From NCBI GenBank assembly GCA_964580655.1, contig CAZOMR010000018.1, forward strand, positions 1 through 22,918: 22,918 bases of DNA, in the 5' to 3' direction. Below are positions 9,101 to 16,332 of this stretch, piece after piece (position 1 is the stretch's first letter; each line of letters opens with the position of its first letter). The notes beneath the pieces were generated by a model. It had not been told where the DNA came from. It saw only the letters and a program-made list of their open reading frames with translations, and did no database searches. The DNA comes from CAZOMR01 sp964580655. Its GTDB lineage: Bacteria; RBG-13-61-14; CAZOMR01. The position numbers were made by a program, and so were the translations under genes.

Positions 9101-9936
9101 AAATCTTTTCCAAGCTTTTTCTCCAGGGCGACCTCTATGCCGATGCTTAGTATCTCTTCAATTTCTTTATCCATCTCCGCCTTTGGCAGACGGTATTCCG
9201 GGATTCCCCAGACAAGCATTCCCCCGAGTCTGGGCATTGCTTCGAATATCTTGACGGAATGGCCCTCAAGCGCAAGAAAATATGCACAGGTCAATCCCGC
9301 GGGGCCTCCTCCAATCACGGCTACCCTCTTCCCGGTTTTTGGCTTTTTATCGGGACGAATAAAATCATGCTTTGCATGTTCCGCGACATAACGCTTTACA
9401 TAGTTGATCCCGACTGGCTCGTCCACATCATTGCGCCTGCAATTCAACTCGCACTTGCGCACACATACCCTTCCGCAGACCACAGGCAGGGGGTTTCGCT
9501 CCTTTATCAGACGCAGGGCATCCTCGTAATAACCGAGCCTTGCCAGAGACACATATCCCTGCACATCCACGTGCGCCGGACAGGCCATCTGTCCGGGACA
9601 GATACAGTCGGCATAATGGTCAGAAAGCAGGAGCTCCAGCGCGGTCTTGCGTGCGAGGCGGATTCTGTCATTGTTAGTGATAACCTCCATTCCATCTCTA
9701 ATCCTGGTGGTACATGAAGGCACAAGCCCTCTTACTCCCTTGACCTCCACCACGCACATAAAGCACGAACCATAAGGCTCAAGCCTTGGGTCGTGGCAAA
9801 GGGTGGGTATGTCGTCCAGCCCTTGCTCTTGAACCACTTCCAGCACTGTCTGACCGGGACGGCCCTTGACATCCCTTCCGTTAATCTTCAGTTCAACCGG
9901 GAGTTTAGACCTTTTATTGTCCGAATTCTCAGGCAT
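6136..9936 (-). CDS. Giant Fe-S flavoprotein: ferredoxin, GltD/NfnB-like and inactive molybdopterin domains
   Basis: The protein is 1266 residues. Residues 12-100 form a NuoG/HydA-type 2Fe-2S domain (C47, C58, C61, C75). A GltD-type N-terminal cluster region follows (C111, C113, C119, C154, C158, C162, C166). The FAD/NAD(P)H oxidoreductase (about 200-520) has GGGPAG at 209-214 and GGGNSA at 341-346. A Cys-rich segment lies at 585-596. Two 4Fe-4S ferredoxin motifs follow (C635/638/641/645 and C678/681/684/688). The molybdopterin-oxidoreductase domain starts with C714, C717, C721, C749 and K751. Where formate dehydrogenases have the Cys/Sec metal ligand, this protein reads about FGQVRRSGPRHD near 836-847, with no Cys or Sec. 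The C-terminal dinucleotide-binding domain is also missing. Like NuoG, that half is probably structural. The protein is probably the NADP(H)/ferredoxin subunit of a soluble complex with the upstream NuoF- and NuoE-like proteins. It starts 7 nt after the NuoF-like gene. Confidence 0.88.
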   Translation of the reverse strand: MPENSDNKRSKLPVELKINGRDVKGRPGQTVLEVVQEQGLDDIPTLCHDPRLEPYGSCFMCVVEVKGVRGLVPSCTTRIRDGMEVITNNDRIRLARKTALELLLSDHYADCICPGQMACPAHVDVQGYVSLARLGYYEDALRLIKERNPLPVVCGRVCVRKCELNCRRNDVDEPVGINYVKRYVAEHAKHDFIRPDKKPKTGKRVAVIGGGPAGLTCAYFLALEGHSVKIFEAMPRLGGMLVWGIPEYRLPKAEMDKEIEEILSIGIEVALEKKLGKDFTLKSLRKKDKFDAVFLAMGAPMSRKMGVPGEDAEGIESGLDFLRDTQLKGRRKLNGKVVVVGGGNSAVDAARTAVRCGADEVTILYRRTRKEMPAHYEEVDAAEKEGVKLEMLAAPVEAITNNNHLKGLRCIRMELGEPDESGRRRPVPIKGSEYDYPCDFVLSAIGQGTDSEPIQAEPEDTRPALSRRETIVVDEATMATNVRGVFAGGDVVSGPAVVIDAIAHGRCAALSIDEFLRTGEVKKHKETFVSRRDVFGPIPLRMYDDVEHSKRHHLPEREAAERIRDFKEVEFSLSEPDMREEANRCMECGCKAQFDCSLRKYATEYDVDVMRLAGAVRRHKVDSSHPLITLDPNKCILCGRCVRTCADILDLSVLGFVGRGFTTVIKPAMGRPLAESSCISCGACIETCPTGALTAKLPYGRQGPWESKRFPSVCGFCSVACPLDLNVVTDGILWATSPEKSGPGQGDLCFKGRFGTGLIQCADRIQKPLIRKNGELVEADWEEAINEAARILKEVRDKHGPGSVAVLGAARITMEECYLAGRLARAVLHTDQIGSFGQVRRSGPRHDLDEIIGETASTCFFEDIYSADVVLLAGADPSRSHPVISFMVRRAARKGTRVVVINSSNIDLVRSSELWLDPRRGTSGILLAGVLRRIIESGKIKKDFPENKNAELESLKESLADVDMDEVARAAGVEAAKIENLADMLTSAKSVVAIYDLDDTIERATDDLSILAQILLLTGHIGRNGSGLLVLQADCNSEGARLAGMIEGELPGGHSLGDDDFRRKLAECWNADLDGLVSGNKDTLYERVSSGKISGALVFLEDPLGDPEANRMLGNLSALVVVDHFMTETARAAQVVLPASTLAETDGTVVSTDRRVRACTRVNTPPGGLTTGEVICRLSSALGHPIPSSKDSDIRKELSSLVGISQADLEKARKEGGAWPSHVEFPRFQHLKKVKLSSITMTPIRYPYATLELYIQRRLARSGMHV

Positions 9937-9943
9937 CTTACCG

Positions 9944-11704
9944 CTACCTCTTCTCCACTGCTTCCTGGCGGCAAACGGTTATACACCTGCCGCACTTCAC
10001 ACACTTACTCTGATCAATTTTATGGACTTTTTTCTTTTCTCCACTGATCGCTCCTGATTCGCAGACCTTCAGGCAAAGACCGCATCCATTGCACTTCTCA
10101 GGATTGATGTAAAATTCAACCAGCGCCAGGCAGGCCTTGGCCGGACATCGTTTATCCTTGATATGTGCCAGGTACTCATCGTGAAAATAACGGAGAGTGG
10201 TGAGTACAGGATTCGGCGCAGTCTGTCCGAGCCCGCATAGGGATGATGACTTGACCTGCTCGCCAAGCTCTGCCAGAACATCCAGGTCCTTTTCCTCGCC
10301 CTTGCCAGCGCAGATTCTCTCGAGTATTTCGAGCATCCTTTTCGTGCCTATGCGGCAGAAGGTGCATTTTCCGCATGATTCATTCTGGGTGAAACTTAGG
10401 AAAAACCTGGAGACATCCACCATGCAGGTGGTCTCATCCATAACTACCATACCGCCGGAACCCATGATCGCGCCGGTGGCGGTTATTCTTTCATAATCAA
10501 TCGGGGTATCTCCCAGAGATGCCGGGATGCACCCTCCGGATGGCCCGCCCATCTGGACCGCCTTGAAAGGCCCCCCGGAGAGGGTGCCGCCGCCGATGTC
10601 GTAGATGACCTCGTTAATGGTTGTGCCCATGGGAACTTCCACCAGCCCGACGCGCTTGACCTTGCCAGCCAGGGCAAACACCTTGGAGCCCTTGGAGGTC
10701 TCTGTTCCATAGGAATTGAGGGCTTTGGCGCCGTTAAGTATTATCCAGGGAACATTGGCCAGGGTCTCAACATTATTGATAACCGTGGGATAGCCCCACA
10801 GCCCGGACTCAGCCGGAAAAGGAGGCCGGACCCGCGGCATCCCTCTTTTACCCTCAATGGACGCTATGAGTGCGGTTTCCTCGCCGCAGACAAACGCCCC
10901 GGCTCCTTCCTTCAGTTTTATCGAGAAATCAAAGCCCTTGCCTAAGATATTATCTCCAAGAAACCCCTTATCCTCTGCCTGTGCAATGGCATGACGAAGT
11001 CTGCGAACCGCATGTGGATATTCTGCGCGCACATATATGTATCCATGGTCTGCGCCGATGGCATATCCTGCGATAGCTATACCCTCCAGCACAGAATGCG
11101 GGTCTCCCTCAAGCACGCTTCTGTCCATGAAAGCCCCGGGGTCCCCCTCGTCCGCGTTGCAGATCATATATTTATGCTCATCTTTGTAGCTTCTGGCAAA
11201 ACGCCACTTCGTGCCAGTGGGGAATCCTGCTCCTCCGCGTCCCCTCAGGCCTGAGTCGGCTATGGTCTCGATCACCTGTTCCGGCGTCATTTTAGTGAGA
11301 ACATTCTCAAGGGCCTTGTATCCATCCCTTGCCTGATACTCCTCGATGCTGAACGGGTCTATCTTGCCGCAGTTACGAAGGACTATCCGGCTTTGTTTGG
11401 CTAAAACCTGGCCCTCTTCTTTTACCACCCATTCCTCGATTGGCTTCCCTTCGCCAAGATGTTCCTTCACAATACGATCCACCCGCTCGGGTGTTACATC
11501 GCCATATAGTGTCCTGCGTTTAGAGTCTTCGGTTATTTCAACGACCTCGACCAGAACCTCGCGAAAGCACATGCCAATACAACCGGTCTGCTTGAGGATA
11601 ATGCCGTCCTTTTCAGGCTCGATCAGCTCTGAGAACCTCTCATAAACTGCAAGCCCCCCGGCCGCAATACCGCAAGAGCCCAATCCCACGATTACTTCTT
11701 GCAT
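9944..11704 (-). CDS. NuoF/HydB-like NADH-binding flavoprotein subunit with C-terminal ferredoxin domain
   Basis: The protein is 586 residues. The N-terminal thioredoxin-like domain (about 1-95) keeps C11, C42 and C46, so a 2Fe-2S cluster there is uncertain. The FMN/NADH domain contains GRGGAGFPTGTKW (155-167) and is followed by an SLBB region. The NuoF 4Fe-4S motif is C444, C447, C450 and C490. A C-terminal two-cluster ferredoxin domain has C538/541/544/548 and C568/571/574/578. This layout is that of HydB/HymB subunits of soluble bifurcating hydrogenases, formate dehydrogenases and Stn-type transhydrogenases, not of respiratory NuoF, which lacks the C-terminal ferredoxin. It should oxidise or reduce NADH at FMN and pass electrons to the 1266-residue partner. 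GGAGG lies 6 nt before the ATG. Confidence 0.93.
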   Translation of the reverse strand: MQEVIVGLGSCGIAAGGLAVYERFSELIEPEKDGIILKQTGCIGMCFREVLVEVVEITEDSKRRTLYGDVTPERVDRIVKEHLGEGKPIEEWVVKEEGQVLAKQSRIVLRNCGKIDPFSIEEYQARDGYKALENVLTKMTPEQVIETIADSGLRGRGGAGFPTGTKWRFARSYKDEHKYMICNADEGDPGAFMDRSVLEGDPHSVLEGIAIAGYAIGADHGYIYVRAEYPHAVRRLRHAIAQAEDKGFLGDNILGKGFDFSIKLKEGAGAFVCGEETALIASIEGKRGMPRVRPPFPAESGLWGYPTVINNVETLANVPWIILNGAKALNSYGTETSKGSKVFALAGKVKRVGLVEVPMGTTINEVIYDIGGGTLSGGPFKAVQMGGPSGGCIPASLGDTPIDYERITATGAIMGSGGMVVMDETTCMVDVSRFFLSFTQNESCGKCTFCRIGTKRMLEILERICAGKGEEKDLDVLAELGEQVKSSSLCGLGQTAPNPVLTTLRYFHDEYLAHIKDKRCPAKACLALVEFYINPEKCNGCGLCLKVCESGAISGEKKKVHKIDQSKCVKCGRCITVCRQEAVEKR

Positions 11705-11723
11705 GCGAGACCTCCGACAAAAA

Positions 11724-11741
11724 CTGAGAGATACATCTCAG
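11724..11741 (-). promoter_or_regulatory. Intercistronic hairpin followed by T5, between the NuoE-like and NuoF-like genes
   Basis: On the minus strand CTGAGA-TGTATC-TCTCAG is a perfect 6-bp inverted repeat over the NuoE-like stop codon, followed directly by TTTTTG and then the GGAGG of the NuoF-like gene. It resembles a weak intrinsic terminator or an RNA-processing hairpin that could set relative subunit expression. The stem is short, so it may have no effect. Confidence 0.35.
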
Positions 11742-12244
11742 GCAGCCTTACTCTTCTCCTTCCGATACTTCCGAAGAACCCTCTTGATTTTCTCCGGGGT
11801 AAGCCGGCCGTATGTCTGGTCATTGATCATTACCACAGGCGCAAGACTGCAGCACCCGAGACAGGCAACCACCAGGAAAGTAAAGAGCCCGTCCTCGCTG
11901 GTCTCATCCGGGGAGATTCCGAGTTCATCCTCTATGGTCTGGCCGATCATGTCCGCGCCAGAGACATGGCAGGCAGTTCCTTTGCACATCTTGATTACAT
12001 ACTTGCCCAGGGGCTGAAGCCTGAATTGTTTGTAAAAGGTGACAACACCATACACCTCAGCCGCTGGTATCCCTGTAACCTCTCCGATCTGCTCAATGGC
12101 AAGCGGGGGTATGTAGCCAAAGGTATCCTGGGCTGACTGTAAAAGTGGAATCAACATACCCGGCTCACCCCGATGTCTCCATAACATCCTGCCAAACGCT
12201 GGCAAGGTGCTTTCCTGGTCCAAATTTTCCATTAGCACTGCCAT
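11738..12244 (-). CDS. NuoE/HydC-like 2Fe-2S subunit
   Basis: The 168-residue thioredoxin-like protein has the complete family cluster motif: C87-x4-C92 and C128-x3-C132. N-terminal helices carry the typical IPLLQSAQDTFGYIP and YGVVTFYKQF segments. It is the partner that docks on the NuoF/HydB FMN subunit in complex I and in soluble hydrogenase, formate dehydrogenase and Stn complexes. In bifurcating enzymes its cluster takes part in the FMN electron relay. The gene follows the receiver protein by 16 nt and has a GGGAGA ribosome site. No membrane-arm Nuo genes are present, so this is a soluble complex, not complex I. Confidence 0.94.
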   Translation of the reverse strand: MAVLMENLDQESTLPAFGRMLWRHRGEPGMLIPLLQSAQDTFGYIPPLAIEQIGEVTGIPAAEVYGVVTFYKQFRLQPLGKYVIKMCKGTACHVSGADMIGQTIEDELGISPDETSEDGLFTFLVVACLGCCSLAPVVMINDQTYGRLTPEKIKRVLRKYRKEKSKAA

Positions 12245-12260
12245 CTTCTTTTTCTCCCTG

Positions 12261-13265
12261 TTACATCGCTATCATTTCTACTATGTTCAAAACTTTGACT
12301 CTGAGCACTCCAGGCTGGACGCGGATGTTATCGGAGATGGCTCTCCGAATCTGATCAAACTCCTGGCCCTGAAGAAAGAGGATAATCGTATTGCCATCGT
12401 CGGTGGCGTCGCAGTAGGTCACATTATCAATGAAGTAGAGCTTGGAGTATAAGGGAACGAGTTGTGATCGGTCTATTTCAAGCATTGCATAGGCTGACAC
12501 CTGCCGCCTGTTCCTCTTGTCCATGGCTTGCTCGCCGGTTTTCTCCATATCATGCATCCGCTCGTAATTTATAATGAATGACTCCATATCCTCACCCAAC
12601 CAGGGGCGCTCAGAATAGTGAATCTCCACTTCATCAATGCCCTTGAGCGACTGAATCTGGCTCTTCACAAGCTCTTCAATGCCTTTTCGGTCCGAAGACT
12701 GGAGAAGAAGAACAATGTCCCAATCGCCTCTTACCGCATCGCAGAAGACTACTCCATCTGCATAGTAAAGCTTTGTGAATATCTCGTACAAGTCCGCATC
12801 ACTTTTGCCGCGGATGAATACATACGCGCTTATCGGCTGAGTCTCGGTGGCAAGCTTTGCCCGCGGTTCAACAAGCTCCTCCCCATGCAGGCCAATCCGT
12901 TTGAATTCGGCCGCTAGATCATCAACCTCAAATGGCTTATCAAGGTAAGCATTACCAAGATGATCCTCAACATTCTCCCTCGTTAACTCATCCCCGTACC
13001 CGGAAATTACCACCACAGGCAAATCTGGATACTTGCTCTTGATTACCTGAAGAAGTTTGATGCCGTCAATGTCAGGAAGACGAATGTCGGTGACGATGAA
13101 ATGGTGAAGAAGTCCATTCCGCCGTGCGGTCTCGATCCTTTTCAAAGCCGAAAGGCCGTCCTCGCATTCCTCAACCTCAAATCCACGCTGAGTAAGACCA
13201 ATTAGCAGTTGACGACGCAAAGAAGACTCATCGTCCACCAATAAAACCTTTGGATGTTTAATCAT
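12261..13265 (-). CDS. Response regulator with receiver and two Lrp/AsnC-like domains, no DNA-binding domain
   Basis: The frame opens at 13286, but I choose the ATG at 13263-13265 (334 residues, about MIKHPKVLLVDDE) because GGGAGG lies 9 nt before it, inside the longer version. In longer-frame numbering the receiver spans about 12-135, with D18-D19, phosphoacceptor D67, S95 and K117. Two similar domains follow (about 152-225 and 264-337). They share SAY(V/A), LY-x-KLY(Y/F)-x-D-x-V and a central CDA followed by a hydrophobic strand ending LQ. Their size and predicted beta-alpha-beta-beta-alpha-beta order resemble the effector-binding RAM domain of Lrp/AsnC regulators. No helix-turn-helix, kinase or GGDEF domain is visible. 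It is the first gene of the sigma-54 operon with the NuoE/NuoF-like genes. It may sense a small molecule or control the complex by protein contact. The receiver call is firm. The RAM-like call is by eye. Confidence 0.85.
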   Translation of the reverse strand: MIKHPKVLLVDDESSLRRQLLIGLTQRGFEVEECEDGLSALKRIETARRNGLLHHFIVTDIRLPDIDGIKLLQVIKSKYPDLPVVVISGYGDELTRENVEDHLGNAYLDKPFEVDDLAAEFKRIGLHGEELVEPRAKLATETQPISAYVFIRGKSDADLYEIFTKLYYADGVVFCDAVRGDWDIVLLLQSSDRKGIEELVKSQIQSLKGIDEVEIHYSERPWLGEDMESFIINYERMHDMEKTGEQAMDKRNRRQVSAYAMLEIDRSQLVPLYSKLYFIDNVTYCDATDDGNTIILFLQGQEFDQIRRAISDNIRVQPGVLRVKVLNIVEMIAM

Positions 13266-13313
13266 TTTCTCTTTCCTCCCATTCATTTTTTTGGGTTTCC
13301 GCGTTTATCTTTA

Positions 13314-13329
13314 AGCATATACCATGCCA
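13314..13329 (-). promoter_or_regulatory. Sigma-54 (-24/-12) promoter of the receiver-NuoE-NuoF-oxidoreductase operon
   Basis: The minus strand reads TGGCATGGTATATGCT. The invariant GG and GC are exactly 10 bp apart, the -24 element matches TGGCA plus the following G, and the -12 element is ATGCT against consensus TTGCW. The expected start near 13303 leaves about 38 nt to the ATG at 13265, with GGGAGG in between. A complete sigma-54 activator gene is encoded in the same window. The match is by eye, without a weight matrix. Confidence 0.65.
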
Positions 13330-13403
13330 AATGATTTGATGCCCGCAACTATTTGAATCTAAAAAAAATTCTCGCTTTTCTCGCGAACACCCTATAATTA
13401 CAA

Positions 13404-13428
13404 TAACTGTAAAATGTTTTATCAGTTA
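13404..13428. promoter_or_regulatory. 25-bp palindrome, candidate upstream activator site
   Basis: TAACTG and CAGTTA are perfect 6-bp arms separated by 13 bp. Including the inner AAAA/TTTT, 9 of 12 opposed positions pair. Its centre lies about 110 bp upstream of the predicted sigma-54 start site, the usual distance for an NtrC-family enhancer. The likely ligand is the regulator encoded at 3136-4569, by inference. Confidence 0.5.
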
Positions 13429-13579
13429 ATATGTAATTTATTAAAAAATAAAGGCATTTTTTACTGTTAAATAATTTTACGGTTTACTGGAAAAGGAAGT
13501 TTTTGTCTTTGATTATCGGATAAAAATCAAGCTTTACGGCTCTGGGCCATCCCTCTCTGTTCAGCCAGTCCTTGTCATT

Positions 13580-15184
13580 CTATTCAGCCAGATATATAGT
13601 CTCGCCCCCGCAGACGGTCCTCTCAACCCGGATGTCTCTGATCTTTTCCGCTGGTACCGAGGCTGGGTTTTCGCTCAGGACCACCAGGTCAGCACGCTTG
13701 CCCACGCTGATGCTGCCCTTGATCGAGTCCTCGAATTGCGCGTATGCGGCATCTATAGTGAACATCCTAATCGCTTCTGCTGCCGTGATTCCTTGATGGG
13801 GTTCAAATCCTTCGCGTGTCACGCAACAGTGGATCGCATCCAACACGTCTATTGATTCTACCGGAGCGTCCGAGGCTCCCGCGACCTTTATTCCTGCATC
13901 CAGAAATGACCGAAAGGGATATGTCCACTTTGCGCGTTCAGGCCCTAGTCGCTTGTGAAGCCAATGTTTTTCGGATTGGATAAAAAGGGGCTGGGTTGAT
14001 ATCACCAGTCCCAGGCGTGCGATGTCCGCTATTGTATCTGCGTCCACGATTGATGCATGTTCCAGCCTATGGCGGTGATCAACGCGTGGGTAGGCTGAAA
14101 GCAAGCGGTCATAAAGGTCTACGCATATCCGGTTGGCTTTGTCGCCTATGGCGTGAATCCCGATCTGAAGTCCTGCCTTGTGAGCCTCGACCATTAAATT
14201 GTAGATATAATCCGGGGAGTGCACCAGAAAACCCTGCTTGTCAGGCTGATCCATGAACGGCTCGTTCATATATGCCGTACACGACCCGAAGGTGCCGTCA
14301 GCAAATATCTTGATCGCACCAATACGATGACCCCCAGGCTCATCCACATGCAATGGTGGTTTTCTTGTTGCCTTGACCTTCGAAATGTCGTCCGAGATCA
14401 GGATTCCATACAGGTTGATGGGCACATGATCGAGCAATATTTGCATAGCAATCACATCAAAATTTCCTGAAGCTCCTGCTGGCCCTTCATCTCCTGTCTG
14501 CAGAACAACACCGGCACTGGTTATGCCGCAGGCAACTAGTTTTCCGAAACTAGATTTCGCGCACTTGACGAACTCCTGGATATCCGGCATCGGCATTGCG
14601 CCAAGAATAATCTGCGAGGCTGACTCGCGAAAAATACCCAAAGGATAGCCATTGGAATCTCGGTCAATCACGCCGCCGTCCGGGTCCAGAGTTGACGAGG
14701 AAATTCCAGCGGCTTCAAAAACTTTTGTATTTGCTATTACCATGTGTCCATCATGCTTTACAACAATAGCCGGGCGGTCCGGACAGGCATCGTCGAGATC
14801 GTGTCTTGTCGGGAGCCTGGGATCTTCGAGAGCCTCTTCGTCAAACTGAAGTCCAACAGCCCACGCGTCCTTTGATGCTTTTTTACCCGCTTCGCGCATC
14901 TTGTCCCTAAGCTCCTTGATGGACTTTATGCCTCTCATATCCAGATTCATATCAAAATAAATCATCAGTATTGGATGAAGGTGCGTATCAATGAATCCGG
15001 GAAGCAGGGCGCGACCGCCCAGATTAACAGGTTCAAAATCCTTGCCCAGCGCGTACCGGCAGTCGGATTCAGAACCCACTGCTATGATCTGCCCGTCCCG
15101 AAGCGCGACCGCTTCCGCCCTCGGACACGATTCATCCACAGTGTAAACCTCTCCTCCAAAATAGAGTTGTCCAGTCTCAAACAT
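13580..15184 (-). CDS. Amidohydrolase family 3 protein, YtcJ-like
   Basis: The 534-residue metal-dependent hydrolase has an N-terminal beta-sandwich strand (QLYFGGEVYTVD), the metal motif GFIDTHLHP (H68, H70), K290 and D294 in IKIFADGTFG, H342 in IHAIGDKA, H374 in RLEHAS and D437 in GASDAPVE. These are the usual ligands of the YtcJ-type TIM-barrel amidohydrolases, which hydrolyse amide or related C-N bonds. Individual substrates vary widely and cannot be read from sequence. No signal peptide is visible, so it is cytoplasmic. The ATG lies 14 nt after the permease stop, which makes it the third gene of a permease and enolase-superfamily operon. It probably acts on a compound brought in by that permease. 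Confidence 0.9.
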   Translation of the reverse strand: MFETGQLYFGGEVYTVDESCPRAEAVALRDGQIIAVGSESDCRYALGKDFEPVNLGGRALLPGFIDTHLHPILMIYFDMNLDMRGIKSIKELRDKMREAGKKASKDAWAVGLQFDEEALEDPRLPTRHDLDDACPDRPAIVVKHDGHMVIANTKVFEAAGISSSTLDPDGGVIDRDSNGYPLGIFRESASQIILGAMPMPDIQEFVKCAKSSFGKLVACGITSAGVVLQTGDEGPAGASGNFDVIAMQILLDHVPINLYGILISDDISKVKATRKPPLHVDEPGGHRIGAIKIFADGTFGSCTAYMNEPFMDQPDKQGFLVHSPDYIYNLMVEAHKAGLQIGIHAIGDKANRICVDLYDRLLSAYPRVDHRHRLEHASIVDADTIADIARLGLVISTQPLFIQSEKHWLHKRLGPERAKWTYPFRSFLDAGIKVAGASDAPVESIDVLDAIHCCVTREGFEPHQGITAAEAIRMFTIDAAYAQFEDSIKGSISVGKRADLVVLSENPASVPAEKIRDIRVERTVCGGETIYLAE

Positions 15185-15198
15185 AGTTCACAACACCC

Positions 15199-16332
15199 CT
15201 AATCTATAGAAACCACTGACCCTGCCGCCATCACAAGATATCCCGTGATTACCACTAACTGAAAAACCGTGTTCCCCCAGAAACCCAGCCTAAAGACATC
15301 CTCTTTGACAGGCCCTTCCTTTCTTGAGGCCCTTAGAGCCGGGACAATCATAAGAGCAACCAGAACTGCGACTCCTCCCCCGGTTATCCTCATGAATCCT
15401 AGAAAGCCAGTAAGACCACTCAAAGCAAGAAATAAAGTGGGCAGGGTGGCGCAAAGCCATGAGACCCGATACCCCCAATCCAGCCGCTCCTTCACTATTA
15501 CAGCCAGGGCGTAGGACACTCCCCAATAGCTGGTGAGCATTGCAAGAAGGGCAAAGAGGGAACCCAGGATAAGTGCCCAGCTTCCTACCGCGTCTCCCCA
15601 GCCTATAATAGCGACCTCTGTAACCTCTTCGGACACCAACATTGCCATCAGGGTTATAATAAAAACAAAGATAAAGTTTATCCCTATCCCGGTTGCCACT
15701 GACCATGGGACCATCTTCTTGTTCCAGGAAAGGCCTTCTACGGTCTGGGGGATGGAGAAGAAGCAGGAAAAGCTAAACATTATCATGCCGTAGAGAGCCA
15801 GGGCCTCTTTAAATTCACCAGAAAAGAGGGGAATAGTCCTGAAGGGCCTACTGAATGACCACACCGAGAGAAAGACCAGCAGAATTGCGATCCCTGTGAT
15901 GGCGTATTTTTCGCTTATTCCGACGGCCTTGAGCCCGTAAAAAACCACACCCGCGGCCACTGCGTAGACGAGTAGTTCCCCCGACCAGAGGGGTATGCCC
16001 AGAAGCTCAACTAAAATATCTCCGCATCCTACAATATAGCCTGCAAGGAGGGCAAAGAATGTAATGGCGATGAGGGAGAAGAATGTCCATGTAAAAAAGA
16101 TGCCTGCCCGGCCTCGAAAGAGGTACTTGGAAAACAGCTCCACGAGTTGGTGCTCACCCCCGTCCCGCATGACCATCTCAGCTACCATGAGATGTAATAG
16201 TACGCTTATAAAATACGCAAGGAGCATGATGGAGATTATAGGTATGATTCCATTCAAGGAAGCGAGATATGGAACCGCCATGACCCCTCCTCCAACACCC
16301 AGGCCCGCCACTACGGATGACGCCTCGAACAA
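15199..16332 (-). CDS. Amino acid permease, aromatic amino acid (HAAAP)-like, APC superfamily
   Basis: The protein is about 377 residues with roughly ten to eleven hydrophobic segments. The first helix carries the glycine-rich break EASSVVAGLGVGGGVMAVPYL, typical of APC-fold amino acid transporters. A later FSFSCFFSIPQTVEGLSW stretch resembles the TyrP/Mtr family. It should import an amino acid or amino-acid-like compound by ion symport across the inner membrane. The start is uncertain. The called TTG at 16330-16332 has only a weak ribosome site. Eight in-frame codons continue upstream (KDKKRLT-like, as in relatives) to an ATT at 16354-16356 or an ATA beside it, with AAAGGT 7-10 nt before those. 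It lies between the enolase-superfamily gene (gap about 100 nt) and the amidohydrolase. The ligand is unassigned. Confidence 0.82.
   Translation of the reverse strand: MFEASSVVAGLGVGGGVMAVPYLASLNGIIPIISIMLLAYFISVLLHLMVAEMVMRDGGEHQLVELFSKYLFRGRAGIFFTWTFFSLIAITFFALLAGYIVGCGDILVELLGIPLWSGELLVYAVAAGVVFYGLKAVGISEKYAITGIAILLVFLSVWSFSRPFRTIPLFSGEFKEALALYGMIMFSFSCFFSIPQTVEGLSWNKKMVPWSVATGIGINFIFVFIITLMAMLVSEEVTEVAIIGWGDAVGSWALILGSLFALLAMLTSYWGVSYALAVIVKERLDWGYRVSWLCATLPTLFLALSGLTGFLGFMRITGGGVAVLVALMIVPALRASRKEGPVKEDVFRLGFWGNTVFQLVVITGYLVMAAGSVVSID

Larger units (their letters stand above)
13266..13579. other. AT-rich regulatory region upstream of the oxidoreductase operon
   Basis: This gene-free region separates the amidohydrolase stop (13580) from the receiver-protein start (13265), both on the minus strand. 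It holds the -24/-12 promoter (13314-13329), the 25-bp palindrome (13404-13428) and a further looser TTACTG-containing repeat at about 13461-13490 that may be a degenerate second site. No clear terminator is visible for the amidohydrolase operon, so some read-through from the right is possible. Confidence 0.6.

Noticed and set aside
6136..12244. Formate dehydrogenase or [FeFe]-hydrogenase complex.
   Set aside because: The molybdopterin domain lacks the Cys/Sec ligand and C-terminal domain, and no H-cluster motifs are present. The GltD-like module points to pyridine-nucleotide chemistry.
9944..12244. Fragment of respiratory complex I.
   Set aside because: The NuoF-like protein has a HydB-type C-terminal ferredoxin domain, and no membrane subunit genes are adjacent.
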